Below, one piece after another: positions 25,490 through 33,574 of a stretch of 64,000 nt of DNA; the first letter of the stretch is position 1, and each line of letters begins with the position of its first letter. The stretch is from Palsa-504 sp963767565. Lineage in GTDB: Bacteria > Actinomycetota > Actinomycetes > Streptosporangiales > Streptosporangiaceae. Both the position numbers and the translations under genes were made by a program. The DNA lies in the NCBI GenBank assembly GCA_963767565.1, contig CAVYEG010000001.1, positions 310,001 to 374,000 on the forward strand, written 5' to 3'. The notes beneath the pieces were generated by a model. It saw only the letters and a list, made by a program, of their open reading frames with translations. It was not told the origin of the DNA and ran no database searches.

Positions 25490-26035
25490 ATGGCCGAGTC
25501 CAGCGTCCCCGCCGCCAGCGCCCCCGCCGCCAGCGTCCCCGCCGCCAGCGTCCCCGCCGCCAGCGTCCCCGCCGCCAGGCGCCGCACCCTCCTGGCCGGC
25601 GCCGGCGCCGTGTGCGCTGCCGCGCTGGCTGGCTGCGCGCGGTACAACTCCAACAGCGGCATAGCCGCGGCCCCGCCCGCCCCGACCAGCTCGGCGCCAG
25701 CCAGCTCGGCTGCCAGCTCGGGATCCGGTCCGGCGGCCTCGAGCGGCCCGGCCGCGCTGACCATGACCTCCCAGGTCCCCGTGGGCGGCGGCCAGATCCT
25801 GGCCGCCCAGAAGATCGTGGTCACCCAGCCGCAGGCCGGCACGTTCAAGGCGTTCAGCGCCGTCTGCACCCACCAGGGCTGCATCGTCGACGCCGTGGCC
25901 AACGGCACCATCGACTGCCCGTGCCACGGCAGCAAGTTCGCCATCGCCACCGGCGCGGTCGTCAACGGCCCGGCCGCCCGCCCGCTGCCCTCGGTCAGCA
26001 TCGCAGTCCAGGGCACCTCCATCGTCCAGGCCTGA
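25490..26035 (+). CDS. Tat-type Rieske [2Fe-2S] lipoprotein
   Basis: 181 residues. The N-terminus is a run of five SVPAA units encoded by a 15-bp repeat, then RRRTLLAGAGAVCAAALAGC, a twin-arginine signal with a lipobox cysteine. An Ala/Ser/Pro linker leads to the Rieske domain, whose cluster ligands are in CTHQGC and CPCHGS. It is therefore an exported, lipid-anchored Rieske protein, similar to those next to DUF6529 genes. Export before the signal is delayed by an unusual 30-residue extension; a start at a later codon would remove it but no better ribosome-binding site is seen (GGAG sits 8 bases before this ATG). Confidence 0.88.
   Translation: MAESSVPAASAPAASVPAASVPAASVPAARRRTLLAGAGAVCAAALAGCARYNSNSGIAAAPPAPTSSAPASSAASSGSGPAASSGPAALTMTSQVPVGGGQILAAQKIVVTQPQAGTFKAFSAVCTHQGCIVDAVANGTIDCPCHGSKFAIATGAVVNGPAARPLPSVSIAVQGTSIVQA
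25501..25575. repeat. 15-bp tandem repeat, 5 copies, in the Rieske signal extension
   Basis: CAGCGTCCCCGCCGC five times; the second copy has one substitution. It encodes a repeated five-residue Ser-Val-Pro-Ala-Ala unit. Confidence 0.92.
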
Positions 26036-26120
26036 CTACCTCCATCACCCAGGCCCGGCCGAGCCTGGCCCACCTCATCACCGTCCGTTCCGCATCCACC
26101 GCCCCGCCCGCGCCGTTTAT

Positions 26121-26498
26121 TGCGGTTGATTAGCGTTCTGCGGTTGATTTGAGGGATTCCGTGAGCATGCCAAAGTAAGGTGAGTTTCCGGCGCATCGCG
26201 ATCGGCGGACACTATGCGATCATTTACGGGGGTTTGTGATAATTTGCGGTCGTCCGTGCCGCAGCCCGGGTGAGCTCCTGGTCCCGTCCCGGCGCCCCTC
26301 GCCCATGATCGCGAAGGCTTTACTACGGTTTTTGATACCAAACCCTTCGCGATCATGGAAACACCCAGCCCGGGGGACTGCGTGGCCAGGCGCGGGGCAT
26401 TCAACCACATCCGGACGCCCAGACACGCCGAGAAGTCACCTTATTCCGGAACGCTCGCCCAGTACCCAAAACAACCGCAGGACCGAAATCAAACCGCA
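26121..26498. mobile_element. Candidate MITE: 378-bp imperfect palindrome
   Basis: Three inverted-repeat pairs share one centre near 26309.5. TGCGGTTGATT at 26121 pairs with AAATCAAACCGCA ending at 26498. The second TGCGGTTG at 26139 pairs with CAACCGCA at 26472-26479. TAAGGTGA at 26176 pairs with TCACCTTA at 26436. The arms stay about half or more identical over roughly 80 bp. No transposase or long frame lies inside, and no clear target-site duplication was seen. Confidence 0.55.
26303..26358. repeat. Hairpin with CATGATCGCG arms, copy 1
   Basis: Perfect 15-bp stem CCATGATCGCGAAGG / CCTTCGCGATCATGG enclosing a 26-base loop that can form an inner GGTTT/AAACC pairing. It lies inside the candidate MITE but off its centre. 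A second hairpin with the same CATGATCG ends is at 51331-51383. Confidence 0.75.
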
Positions 26499-26561
26499 GG
26501 AAGCCGGGCGCAAGCGTAAATCCAGTCCCATCAGCCCCAAGATCGGGGGAGTATCTGGGCT

Positions 26562-26621
26562 CCGGGGTGGATTCGGGCGCCAATAGGGCCCGGATCCGCC
26601 CGCAACCCGAATCCACCCCGG
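26562..26621. terminator. Strong 16-bp hairpin, possible terminator or repeat
   Basis: CCGGGGTGGATTCGGG pairs perfectly with CCCGAATCCACCCCGG across a 28-base loop. There is no T-run, and it is far from the Rieske stop, so it may be a structural repeat rather than a terminator. Confidence 0.5.
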
Positions 26622-26790
26622 GAACGAGCGGCAGGCCGCCTGCGCCAATGGACTAAAGGCGGCTCAGGGATGCAGAAGTGGTGGCCGCAGCGTGTAGTTC
26701 GAATGGAAACTTCGGCCGCGCTCTCGTAGCCACGTAATCCCCGCGGCTTGATGGCCGCAATAGGGACCCGAACGACAAAAGGAGCCGGCC

Positions 26791-27192
26791 ATGAGCAATG
26801 TGCAGATGATGCGGGATCTGTACGACGCGATCGGCCAGGGCAACCTGCCCGCGGTACTCGACGCCATGGATCCCGGTATTGAATGGCGCGAAGCCGAGGG
26901 AAGTCCCTACGCGCCCGGCGGCGAGGCCTGGCACGGACCAGACGAGGTGGTCCAGAAGCTATTCATGCGGCTCGCCGCCGAAGGGGACGGCTTCACCATT
27001 CACGCCCGGGATTTCCACGACGCGGGCCAGGGGGTCGTGGTCGACGCCCGCTACACCGGAACCTTCAAAGCGACCGGCAGGAAACTCGACGCGCAGGCCT
27101 GCCACGTCTGGAAAATAAGCGGCGGCAAGATCACGAGCTTCCAGCAGTACATGGACACCGCTCAGCTGCAGGACGTCGAGGGCGTCCGCTGA
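26791..27192 (+). CDS. SnoaL/NTF2-like protein
   Basis: 133 residues: MRDLYDAIGQGNLPAVLDAM, IEWREAEG, GPDEVVQKLFMRL, HARDFHDAGQGVVVDARYTG, CHVWKISGGKITSFQQYMD. This is the cone-shaped NTF2/SnoaL fold, with the usual final strand and tyrosine. AAAGGAG lies eight bases before the ATG. The family includes small isomerases, hydrolases and ligand carriers; no catalytic assignment is possible here. Confidence 0.85.
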   Translation: MSNVQMMRDLYDAIGQGNLPAVLDAMDPGIEWREAEGSPYAPGGEAWHGPDEVVQKLFMRLAAEGDGFTIHARDFHDAGQGVVVDARYTGTFKATGRKLDAQACHVWKISGGKITSFQQYMDTAQLQDVEGVR

Positions 27193-27412
27193 CCCCGCGG
27201 GCGCGCAGCGGCCGGTCCTCCAGCGCGTTGACGTGGAACACGAACAGCCCGTGCGGCCGGACCAGCCGCCCCACCTCCGCGAACACCTCCCGGGTCACGC
27301 CGTCCGGGAACATGTGCAGGGCGACGTTGGACATGACCGCATCGAAACTCCCGTCGGGAAACGAAAGCCGCCGGGCCCGCCCCCGAACCGGTCCCTGTTC
27401 GCGGCCGGCCTG
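27193..27412 (-). pseudogene. SAM methyltransferase fragment
   Basis: The minus strand encodes ARRLSFPDGSFDAVMSNVAL, then HMFPDGVTREVFAEVGRLVR and GLFVFHVNALEDRPL. These are the post-motif-I half of a class I methyltransferase (motifs II-III). Neither the glycine-rich motif I nor a proper C-terminus is present, and both ends run into neighbouring genes. A decayed remnant. Confidence 0.6.
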
Positions 27413-27415
27413 AGC

Positions 27416-27994
27416 CTACACCGCGGCCAGGAAGGCCAGCACTCGCTGCAGCAGCAGCGCGGTGGCCGCCGCGTCGTAGGACGGCAGCGAGCTGTCGGCG
27501 AAGTAGTGCTGATCGCCGGGGTAGAGGAACAGCTCGGCGTCCTTGGCCTGCTCGACGAGCTCACGGGCGGCGTCGATGTCGCCCTCGCCGACGAAGATCG
27601 GGTCGGCGTCCATGCCGTGCACCTGCGCCGGTACCCCTTCGGGCCAGCCCGGGCCGAACGCCGAGACCGGCACGCAGGAGTAGAACAGCAGCGCGCCCCG
27701 CGCCCCCGGCCGGGTCTGGGCCAGCATCTGGGCCGGCAGCACGCCGAGCGAGAAGCCCGCGTAGACCAGCCCGTCGGGCAGCCCCTCGACGGCCCGGACG
27801 CCGCGCCCGATGATCTCGTCGGGGAAGCCGAGCTGCTGGGCGTACCCCATCCCCTCTTCTAGCGAGCCGAACGTCCGTCCCTCGAACAGGTCAGGCGTGT
27901 GCACGGTGTGCCCGGCCCGGCGCAGCCCGTCGGCGATCGCGACCACGCCCGGCGTCAGTCCCTGCGAGTGGTGGAAGAGCACGACCTCGGCCAT
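27416..27994 (-). CDS. Dienelactone hydrolase family protein
   Basis: 192 residues with the alpha/beta-hydrolase layout: VVLFHHSQGLTPGVVAIADG, HTPDLFEGRTF, the nucleophile-elbow region LVYAGFSLGVLPAQML with serine as nucleophile, the acid region AQVHGMDADPIF and the histidine in YPGDQHYFADSS. DLH enzymes usually have a cysteine nucleophile; here GFSLG gives serine, so a general esterase is more likely than true dienelactone hydrolase. Confidence 0.85.
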   Translation of the reverse strand: MAEVVLFHHSQGLTPGVVAIADGLRRAGHTVHTPDLFEGRTFGSLEEGMGYAQQLGFPDEIIGRGVRAVEGLPDGLVYAGFSLGVLPAQMLAQTRPGARGALLFYSCVPVSAFGPGWPEGVPAQVHGMDADPIFVGEGDIDAARELVEQAKDAELFLYPGDQHYFADSSLPSYDAAATALLLQRVLAFLAAV

Positions 27995-28133
27995 CTCAAC
28001 GCTCCCTTCGGCATGTTCCGGTAAGCCATCCCCGGCACCATACCCACCGTTGCGGACGATCGACGTCCGGATTATGACCAGCCAGCCCGGCGACCGTAAC
28101 GCCCCGCCCGTTCGGTCAAAAGATCTTCTTTAT

Positions 28134-28150
28134 GCCGAACGGTCCGTGGT
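28134..28150 (+). repeat. GCCGAACGG dispersed element, copy 5, in a hairpin
   Basis: GCCGAACGGTCCGTGGT, preceded by AAAAGATCTTCTTTAT and an inverted CCGTTCGG about 30 bases upstream, so the copy forms an 8-bp stem hairpin. It lies in the gap between the hydrolase start and the 3' end of the kinase gene. Confidence 0.6.
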
Positions 28151-28198
28151 CTCACCCGGCCCCAGCCCCTCGCTCCGCCCGGCGGCCGGGCGGTCGCC

Positions 28199-30160
28199 TC
28201 ACGCGGACGGGGAGTCGTAGGTGAACGTGTCGCCTGAGTTGACCGCCGAGGTGCCGGACGGCGTGGTGACGGTGATGCTCACCGTGCCCTGGCCGGGCGG
28301 GCTGAAGACGATGATCTCGGTGGCGCTGTCGGACGTGATGGCGGCCGCGGTGCCGCCGAAGCTGACGCTGGTCGCGCCGGCGAGGTTGCTGCCCACGATG
28401 GTGACCTCGGTCTTGCCCGAGGTGGGGCCGCTGTTCGGCCGGACGCCGGTGACCGACGGGGGCGGGGTGAGGTAGGTGAACGTGACGGCCGCCGACGTGC
28501 CGGCGGCAGTGGTGACGGTGACGCTCACCGCGCCGGTGGCGTCCGCCGCCGGGCTGGTCACGGTGATCTTGGTGGCGCTATCCGACGAGATGGTGGCGGC
28601 CGTGCTGCCGAAGTGGACGGCGGTGGCGCCGGCCAGGCCGGTGCCGCTGATGGTGACCGTGGTCCCGCCGGTCTCTGGGCCGCTGCTCGGGCTGACGCCG
28701 CTGACCGCCGGGGGCGCGGCGACGTAAGTGAACGTGCCGGCCGAGTGGCCGTGCGGGGTGGTGACGGTGACGCTGACCGCGCCGGTGCCGGGCGGGCTGG
28801 TCACGGTGATCTTGGTGGCGCTGTCCGCCTTGATGGTCCCGCCCGCGCTGCCGAAGCTGACGCCGGTGGCGCCGGCCAGGCCGGTGCCGCTGATGGTGAC
28901 CGTGGTCCCGCCCGCGGTGCTGCCGCTGCTCGGTGCGATGCCGGTGACCGCGGGCGGCGCCGGAGCTGACGACGATGACGAAGACGAAGCCGATGAAGAC
29001 GCCGACGCCGACGAAGACGCCGAAGCCGAGGCCGACGATTTGGCGGTGGCCGAGGCGGCAGGCGAGGTCGGGGCGATCGGCCCGGAGGATGCGGGGGACG
29101 GCTGCAGCGAGAGCGTCCCCGCCGGCGTGGGATCGGTGAAGGCGCTCGGCTTGCTCAGGCTGGCGGCGGCCAGCGCCGTGCCCGCCGCCGCGGCCACGAT
29201 CACCACCGAGGCCGCGATCGCGGTCTTGATCATCCGGGTCCGCCGCCGCAGCCGGATCCGCTCGACGGCGCTGCCCTCTTCGGCCGGCGGCCTGCGGGAC
29301 GGCCACAGGGCGGCCAGCAGCAGGGCCGCCTCGCCCAGGTGCGACCGGCCGCGTTGCTCCCAGTCGGGACCGTAGGCGCCGGCCGCCAGCACCCGCAGGG
29401 CGGCCACGAAGGCGTTGCCGTCGGCCGGGCGGTCGGCGGGGTTCTTGGCCATGCCGGCGGCGATCAGCGGCCGCAGCGCCTCGGGCACCGCCTCCAGCGG
29501 CACCGGCTGAGAAAGATGCTGGCGGAGCAGCGCTTCGACGGTATCGCCGCGGAACGGCGGCTGGCCGGCCAGGCACTCGAAGCAGGTGGCGGTGGCCGCG
29601 TAGACGTCGGCGGCCGGGCTGGCCGGGGCGCCGGTAAACTGCTCCGGGGGCGCGTAGTGCACGGTGCCCGCGGGCATCGGGCGGTCACCGGACCGGGCCG
29701 CGATGCCGAAGTCGGTGAGCTTGCTGGCCCCGTCCGCGTCGACCAGTACGTTCTCCGGCTTGTAGTCCCGGTGCACCACGCCGCGCTGGTGGGCCGCGGC
29801 CAGGCCGAGCAGCGAGCCCTGCAGCACCACCAGCGCCGCCTCCGGCGTGGTGGCGCCCTGGTGCTTCAGGATGTCGCGCAGCGAGACGCCGTCGACGAGT
29901 TCCATGACGATCGCGGCGCCGTCGGCCGCCTCCACGTACTCATACAGCCGGACCACGTGCGGGTCCTCCAGCGAGCCCAGCACGGCCGCTTCGGCCCGGA
30001 ACATCTCGGTGAACTCGGGATCAGACAGCAGGTTCCGGCGCAGGTACTTGATCGCCACCGGCGTGCCGGTAGCGTCGTGCCTGGCCAGCATGACCTGGCC
30101 GAAGCCGCCCGAGCCGAGGGCCTTCAGCCTGGTGTATCCCGGCACTTCCCACTCGGCCAT
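28199..30160 (-). CDS. Serine/threonine protein kinase with three extracellular IPT/TIG domains
   Basis: 653 residues. The kinase domain (about 8-270) has GSGGFGQVMLA, the ATP-binding Lys in VAIKYLRR, HRDYKPENVL (Tyr where Leu is usual), TDFGIAA and YAPPEQF. A juxtamembrane Arg-rich stretch and one membrane helix (MIKTAIAASVVIVAAAAGTA) follow. An outer Ser/Ala/Pro linker leads to three IPT/TIG immunoglobulin-like repeats, each beginning like VTGIAPSSGSTAGGTTVTIS. The IPT domains probably bind a wall component and signal through the kinase. PASTA domains are the usual sensors of such kinases, so IPT repeats here are less common. Start at ATG 30160. Confidence 0.9.
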   Translation of the reverse strand: MAEWEVPGYTRLKALGSGGFGQVMLARHDATGTPVAIKYLRRNLLSDPEFTEMFRAEAAVLGSLEDPHVVRLYEYVEAADGAAIVMELVDGVSLRDILKHQGATTPEAALVVLQGSLLGLAAAHQRGVVHRDYKPENVLVDADGASKLTDFGIAARSGDRPMPAGTVHYAPPEQFTGAPASPAADVYAATATCFECLAGQPPFRGDTVEALLRQHLSQPVPLEAVPEALRPLIAAGMAKNPADRPADGNAFVAALRVLAAGAYGPDWEQRGRSHLGEAALLLAALWPSRRPPAEEGSAVERIRLRRRTRMIKTAIAASVVIVAAAAGTALAAASLSKPSAFTDPTPAGTLSLQPSPASSGPIAPTSPAASATAKSSASASASSSASASSSASSSSSSSAPAPPAVTGIAPSSGSTAGGTTVTISGTGLAGATGVSFGSAGGTIKADSATKITVTSPPGTGAVSVTVTTPHGHSAGTFTYVAAPPAVSGVSPSSGPETGGTTVTISGTGLAGATAVHFGSTAATISSDSATKITVTSPAADATGAVSVTVTTAAGTSAAVTFTYLTPPPSVTGVRPNSGPTSGKTEVTIVGSNLAGATSVSFGGTAAAITSDSATEIIVFSPPGQGTVSITVTTPSGTSAVNSGDTFTYDSPSA

Positions 30161-30299
30161 GCCGGCCCGCCCCCTTCCACGGCTTCGGCCCCGCTCGCAC
30201 GACCCGCGATCGTGCCCCTTCGGGTAGGCGGAGGACGCGATCGGCGTCCAGATACATACCCACGCACACCCGGATGGAATATCGCCGCGCCGCAGTTGT

Positions 30300-30327
30300 T
30301 GAGATGTATGCAAACGCATATATCTCA
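30300..30327. promoter_or_regulatory. Operator palindrome for the MarR-controlled LLM operon
   Basis: Inverted repeat TGAGATGTATGC-AAAC-GCATATATCTCA, 11 of 12 positions matching, in the divergent gap between the kinase gene and the LLM gene (start 30372). Related ATAYATCTCA half-sites occur at 32896-32905 and 34985-34994. Confidence 0.78.
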
Positions 30328-30371
30328 GATTCGGTTCGCCTCCGCCTGACGGGGGCGCGGGAGGCAGGAAC

Positions 30372-31559
30372 ATGCAGTTCGGGATCTTCTCGGTCAGCGA
30401 CATCACCCGGGACCCGGTCTCGGGCGAGACGCCGAGCGAGGCGGAGCGGATCGACGCGATCGTGCAGATCGCGCAGAAGACCGAGGAGGTCGGGCTGGAC
30501 GTGTTCGCGATCGGCGAGCACCACAACCCGCCGTTCTTCTCCGCCGCGCCGACCACGCTGCTGGCCTACATCGCGGCGACCACCAGCAAGCTGATCGTGA
30601 CCACGTCGACCACGCTCATCACGACGAACGACCCGGTGCGCATCGCCGAGGAGTACGCGATGCTGCAGCACCTGTCCAAGGGCCGGATGGACCTGATGCT
30701 GGGCCGCGGCAACACCGCCCCGGTCTACCCCTGGTTCGGCCAGGACATCAGGCAGAGCCTGCCGCTGGCCCTGGAGAACTACAACCTGCTGCACCGGCTG
30801 TGGCGCGAGGACGTGGTGGACTTCGCCGGCAAGTACCGCACGCCGCTGCAGGGCTTCACCTCGATCCCGCGGCCGCTGGACGACGTGCCGCCGTTCGTGT
30901 GGCACGGCTCGATCCGCACGCCGGAGATCGCCGAGCAGGCCGCGTACTACGGCGACGGCTTCTTCGCCAACAACATCTTCTGGCCCAAGGAGCACTACAT
31001 GCGGCTGATCGAGTTCTACCGGCAGCGCTTCGCTCACTACGGCCACGGCAGCAAGCAGCAGGCCATCGTCGGCCTGGGCGGCCAGGCCTACATTGCCCGG
31101 CGGTCCCAGGACGCGATCAGCCAGTTCCGGCCCTACTTCAACGAGGCCCCGGTCTACGGCCACGGCCCGTCGCTGGAGGACTTCGCCAGCATGACCCCGC
31201 TCAGCGTGGGCAGCCCGCAGGAGGTCATCGACAAGACCCTGACCTTCCGCGAGCACTTCGGCGACTACCAGCGCCAGCTGTTCCTGATGGACCACGCCGG
31301 CCTGCCGCTGAAGACCGTGCTGGACCAGCTTGACCTGCTCGGCGAGGAGGTCGTGCCCGTGCTGCGGAAGGAGATCGCGGCCCGGCAGGATCCGGAGACC
31401 CCCGAGGCGCCCACCCACGCCAGCCTGGTCCGGGCCAAGTACGGCGCCGCGGCGCCGCGCCAGCCGCGGCCCAACGCGAACCGCGGCGACAACGTCACCG
31501 GCGCCTCGCCCTACACCGACACGAACCCGGACGTGGCGGCCGAGTACCCGGAGCTGTGA
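30372..31559 (+). CDS. LLM-class flavin-dependent monooxygenase
   Basis: 395 residues of the bacterial luciferase-like TIM barrel: MQFGIFSVSDIT, VGLDVFAIGEHHNPPFFSAA, LIVTTSTTLITTNDPVRIAE, HLSKGRMDLMLGRGNTAPVY, FVWHGSIRTPEIAEQAAYYG. The C-terminal extension is flexible (Pro/Asn-rich). The EHH motif and the FMN-reductase gene two genes downstream suggest FMNH2 as co-substrate. The stop TGA overlaps the ATG of the MarR gene by one base. Likely a detoxifying or catabolic monooxygenase induced through MarR. Confidence 0.9.
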   Translation: MQFGIFSVSDITRDPVSGETPSEAERIDAIVQIAQKTEEVGLDVFAIGEHHNPPFFSAAPTTLLAYIAATTSKLIVTTSTTLITTNDPVRIAEEYAMLQHLSKGRMDLMLGRGNTAPVYPWFGQDIRQSLPLALENYNLLHRLWREDVVDFAGKYRTPLQGFTSIPRPLDDVPPFVWHGSIRTPEIAEQAAYYGDGFFANNIFWPKEHYMRLIEFYRQRFAHYGHGSKQQAIVGLGGQAYIARRSQDAISQFRPYFNEAPVYGHGPSLEDFASMTPLSVGSPQEVIDKTLTFREHFGDYQRQLFLMDHAGLPLKTVLDQLDLLGEEVVPVLRKEIAARQDPETPEAPTHASLVRAKYGAAAPRQPRPNANRGDNVTGASPYTDTNPDVAAEYPEL

Positions 31560-32026
31560 TGCCCGCCGTGATGCCCGACGGCCGGCACCTGCCCAACGAC
31601 GCCTGGGAGGCGCTGCTGTCCGCGCACGCGGTGCTGATGAAGCAGTTCGCCGCCGAGGACATCTGGGAGGGTGTGTCCATGCGGGAGTACGACGTGCTGT
31701 ACACCCTGTCCAAGTGCCACGCGCCGATCCGCGTCAGCGAGCTGAACCGGCACGTGCTGCTCAGCCAGCCGGCCCTGTCCCGCCTGGTGGACCGGCTGGC
31801 CGAGCGCGGCCTGGTCGGGCGCCAGCCCGACCCCGCCGACGGGCGCAGCGTGCTGCTGTCGCTCACCGACGCGGGCCGGGCCGTGCAGCGCCAGGTCGGG
31901 CGCAGGCACGCCCGCAGCGTGGCCCGGGCCATGACCGCCGGCCTTGACCCCGCCGAACTGCGCCAGCTCGAGGCGGCCTGCCTCAAGCTGGCCAGGACAG
32001 AACCGAACCAGGAGAGTAGTCCATGA
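31559..32026 (+). CDS. MarR family transcriptional regulator
   Basis: 155 residues with the winged helix-turn-helix: MREYDVLYTLSKCHAPIRVS, ELNRHVLLSQPALSRLVDRL, AERGLVGRQPDPADGRSVLL, with the conserved wing D-x-R. It sits between the LLM enzyme and the FMN reductase genes (TGATG and ATGA overlaps), so all three form one transcript. The palindrome at 30300 and the half-sites near the reductase 3' region and the MFS gene are the obvious targets. Confidence 0.92.
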   Translation: MPAVMPDGRHLPNDAWEALLSAHAVLMKQFAAEDIWEGVSMREYDVLYTLSKCHAPIRVSELNRHVLLSQPALSRLVDRLAERGLVGRQPDPADGRSVLLSLTDAGRAVQRQVGRRHARSVARAMTAGLDPAELRQLEAACLKLARTEPNQESSP

Positions 32027-32697
32027 CCAGCCCGCAGACCTTCCGGCTCGCGGTGGTCAGCGCCGGAACCGGGGATCCGTCCTCGACCAGGCTGCTGGCC
32101 GACCGCACCGCCGAACGCGCCGCCGCCCTCGCGGCCGGCCACGGGCACACGGTGCCGGTCAGCGTCATCGACCTGCGCGAGATCGCCGCCGACATCTCCG
32201 CCGCGCTGGTCTCCCAGCTGGTCACGCCCAAGCTGCAGCAGGCCATCACGGCCCTGGGCCAGGCCGACGGCATCATCGCCGCCGCCCCGGTCTACCAGGC
32301 CGGGCCCAGCGGCCTGTTCACCTCGTTCTTCAACGTGCTGGACAACGACCTGCTGATCGCCAAGCCGGTCGTGCTGGCCGCCACGGCCGGCACCGCCCGG
32401 CACGCCCTGGTCGCCGACGACGCGATGCGCCCCCTGTTCGCCTACCTGCGCACCATGACGGTGCCGACCTCGCTGTTCGCCGCCCCGGAGGACTGGAGTG
32501 ACCCGGCCCTGGCCCGGCGCATCGACCGGGCCGCGCGCGAGCTCGTGCTGCTGATGGAGAGCGGCTTCGCCCGCCAGATCAAGGACGAGGCCTGGGAGAG
32601 CTACCAGCACTCCTACGGCAGCGCGGGCGGTACCGAGCTGTCCATCGATCTCGACACCGACCTCATGCGGCTCGCGACCGGCGGCCCTGCCAGCTGA
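32023..32697 (+). CDS. NAD(P)H-dependent FMN reductase (CE1759-type)
   Basis: 224 residues with the flavodoxin-like fold: RLAVVSAGTGDPSSTRLLAD, VIDLREIAADISAAL, GIIAAAPVYQAGPSGLFTSF, KPVVLAATAGTARHALVADD. These match the CE1759 family of FMN reductases that accompany LLM monooxygenases. It supplies FMNH2 to the partner enzyme. Its ATG overlaps the MarR stop (ATGA). The C-terminus runs into a short tandem repeat containing the stop codon. Confidence 0.9.
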   Translation: MTSPQTFRLAVVSAGTGDPSSTRLLADRTAERAAALAAGHGHTVPVSVIDLREIAADISAALVSQLVTPKLQQAITALGQADGIIAAAPVYQAGPSGLFTSFFNVLDNDLLIAKPVVLAATAGTARHALVADDAMRPLFAYLRTMTVPTSLFAAPEDWSDPALARRIDRAARELVLLMESGFARQIKDEAWESYQHSYGSAGGTELSIDLDTDLMRLATGGPAS

Positions 32698-32784
32698 CCG
32701 GGCCAGCTGACCGGGCCGGCTAACCAGGGCCAGCTAACCAGGGCCAGCTGACCAGGGCCAGCTGACCGGGGCAGCTAACCCGGG
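32690..32784. repeat. 13-14-bp tandem repeat, 7 copies, from the stop codon
   Basis: Units like CCAGCTGACCAGGG and CCAGCTAACCAGGG (13 or 14 bp). The first contains the TGA of the FMN reductase gene and every later one again carries TGA or TAA. Copies alternate between the TGA and TAA forms. Confidence 0.85.
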
Positions 32785-33085
32785 CCCGGCATGTCGGACC
32801 TCAGCAGCAAAGTTGCCGCGGTAATCGGGTTCACAGCGAAAAATGTGCCGGCCGGATACTGACCGTGAGAGCGAAAATACATAAGATAGCGCTCAATACA
32901 TCTCATGCGGTGTGCCGAGGGCGATCTACCTCAAATGCCAGCTGGTCTCAGCTGTCACGGGCGTACCGTACCGCGCGGGCGTCCGGGCCGCCCGCGCTCC
33001 CGCAGGGCGGCCCGGATTTGGTCAGCACGACCCGGCTGCGGTCAGGCCCGGGCCGGGGCGGCGGGCACATGCTAGGGGAGGTCTC
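32785..33085. other. Intergenic region before the STAS gene
   Basis: Holds an A/T-rich patch (32865-32910) with the motif ATACATCTCA, a related AATACAT about 22 bp before it, and a TGAGAGC/GCGCTCA inverted repeat. It probably contains a promoter. No gene is visible. Confidence 0.5.
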
Positions 33086-33535
33086 GTGGCCGGCGGTGAT
33101 TCCAAGCGGCGCGCGCTGCGGCGCGAGACGTCTTCATTAATTTCCGGCCGCAACGGCCGGCCGCGGTCGGCCCCGGGACGGCCGCTGACCATCCGGGTCC
33201 AGCGCGAAGCGGGACACGCGCTGGTCACCGTGGCCGGCGAGATCGACATCGCCACCGTGGCCCAGCTGGAGGAGCAGCTGTCGGCCCTGGCCGGCAGCGG
33301 GCGGCCCCTGGTGGCCGACCTGGGCCAGGTCAGCTTCATCGACGCCGCAGGCCTGCGGGCCCTGGGCCGCGCGGCCAAGCAGGCCGCCGCGCACAGCACC
33401 AGGATGCACGTGGTCTGCGGCCGCCCCCAGATCCTGCGCCTGTTCGAGCTGACCGGCCTCGATGACCGGGTCTCGGTGACGCGCACCCTGGCCGGCGCCC
33501 TCGAGTCCCTGCACCAGGACCCGGGCCCCCGCTAA
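33086..33535 (+). CDS. STAS-domain anti-sigma factor antagonist
   Basis: 149 residues from a GTG with GGGGAGG just upstream. A basic N-terminal tail of about 35 residues precedes the STAS domain: LVTVAGEIDIATVAQLEEQL, RPLVADLGQVSFIDAAGLRA, MHVVCGRPQILRLFELTGLD. The phospho-acceptor serine of SpoIIAA-type proteins, usually in D-S-x-G, is replaced here by Ala (FIDAAGLRAL). The protein may therefore be unregulated by that phosphorylation or act as a different STAS partner. No anti-sigma kinase is next to it. Confidence 0.88.
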   Translation: MAGGDSKRRALRRETSSLISGRNGRPRSAPGRPLTIRVQREAGHALVTVAGEIDIATVAQLEEQLSALAGSGRPLVADLGQVSFIDAAGLRALGRAAKQAAAHSTRMHVVCGRPQILRLFELTGLDDRVSVTRTLAGALESLHQDPGPR

Positions 33536-33545
33536 CGCCGCTTAG

Positions 33546-33562
33546 GCCGAACGGGCCGTGCT
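33546..33562 (+). repeat. GCCGAACGG dispersed element, copy 6
   Basis: GCCGAACGGGCCGTGCT just after the STAS stop and within the short gap to the MFS gene. Confidence 0.55.
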
Positions 33563-33574
33563 GCTGCGTCCCGA

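Noticed and set aside
28199..28990. Long DNA repeats of about 260 bp
   Set aside because: They are three homologous IPT/TIG protein domains, diverged at DNA level, not a mobile repeat.
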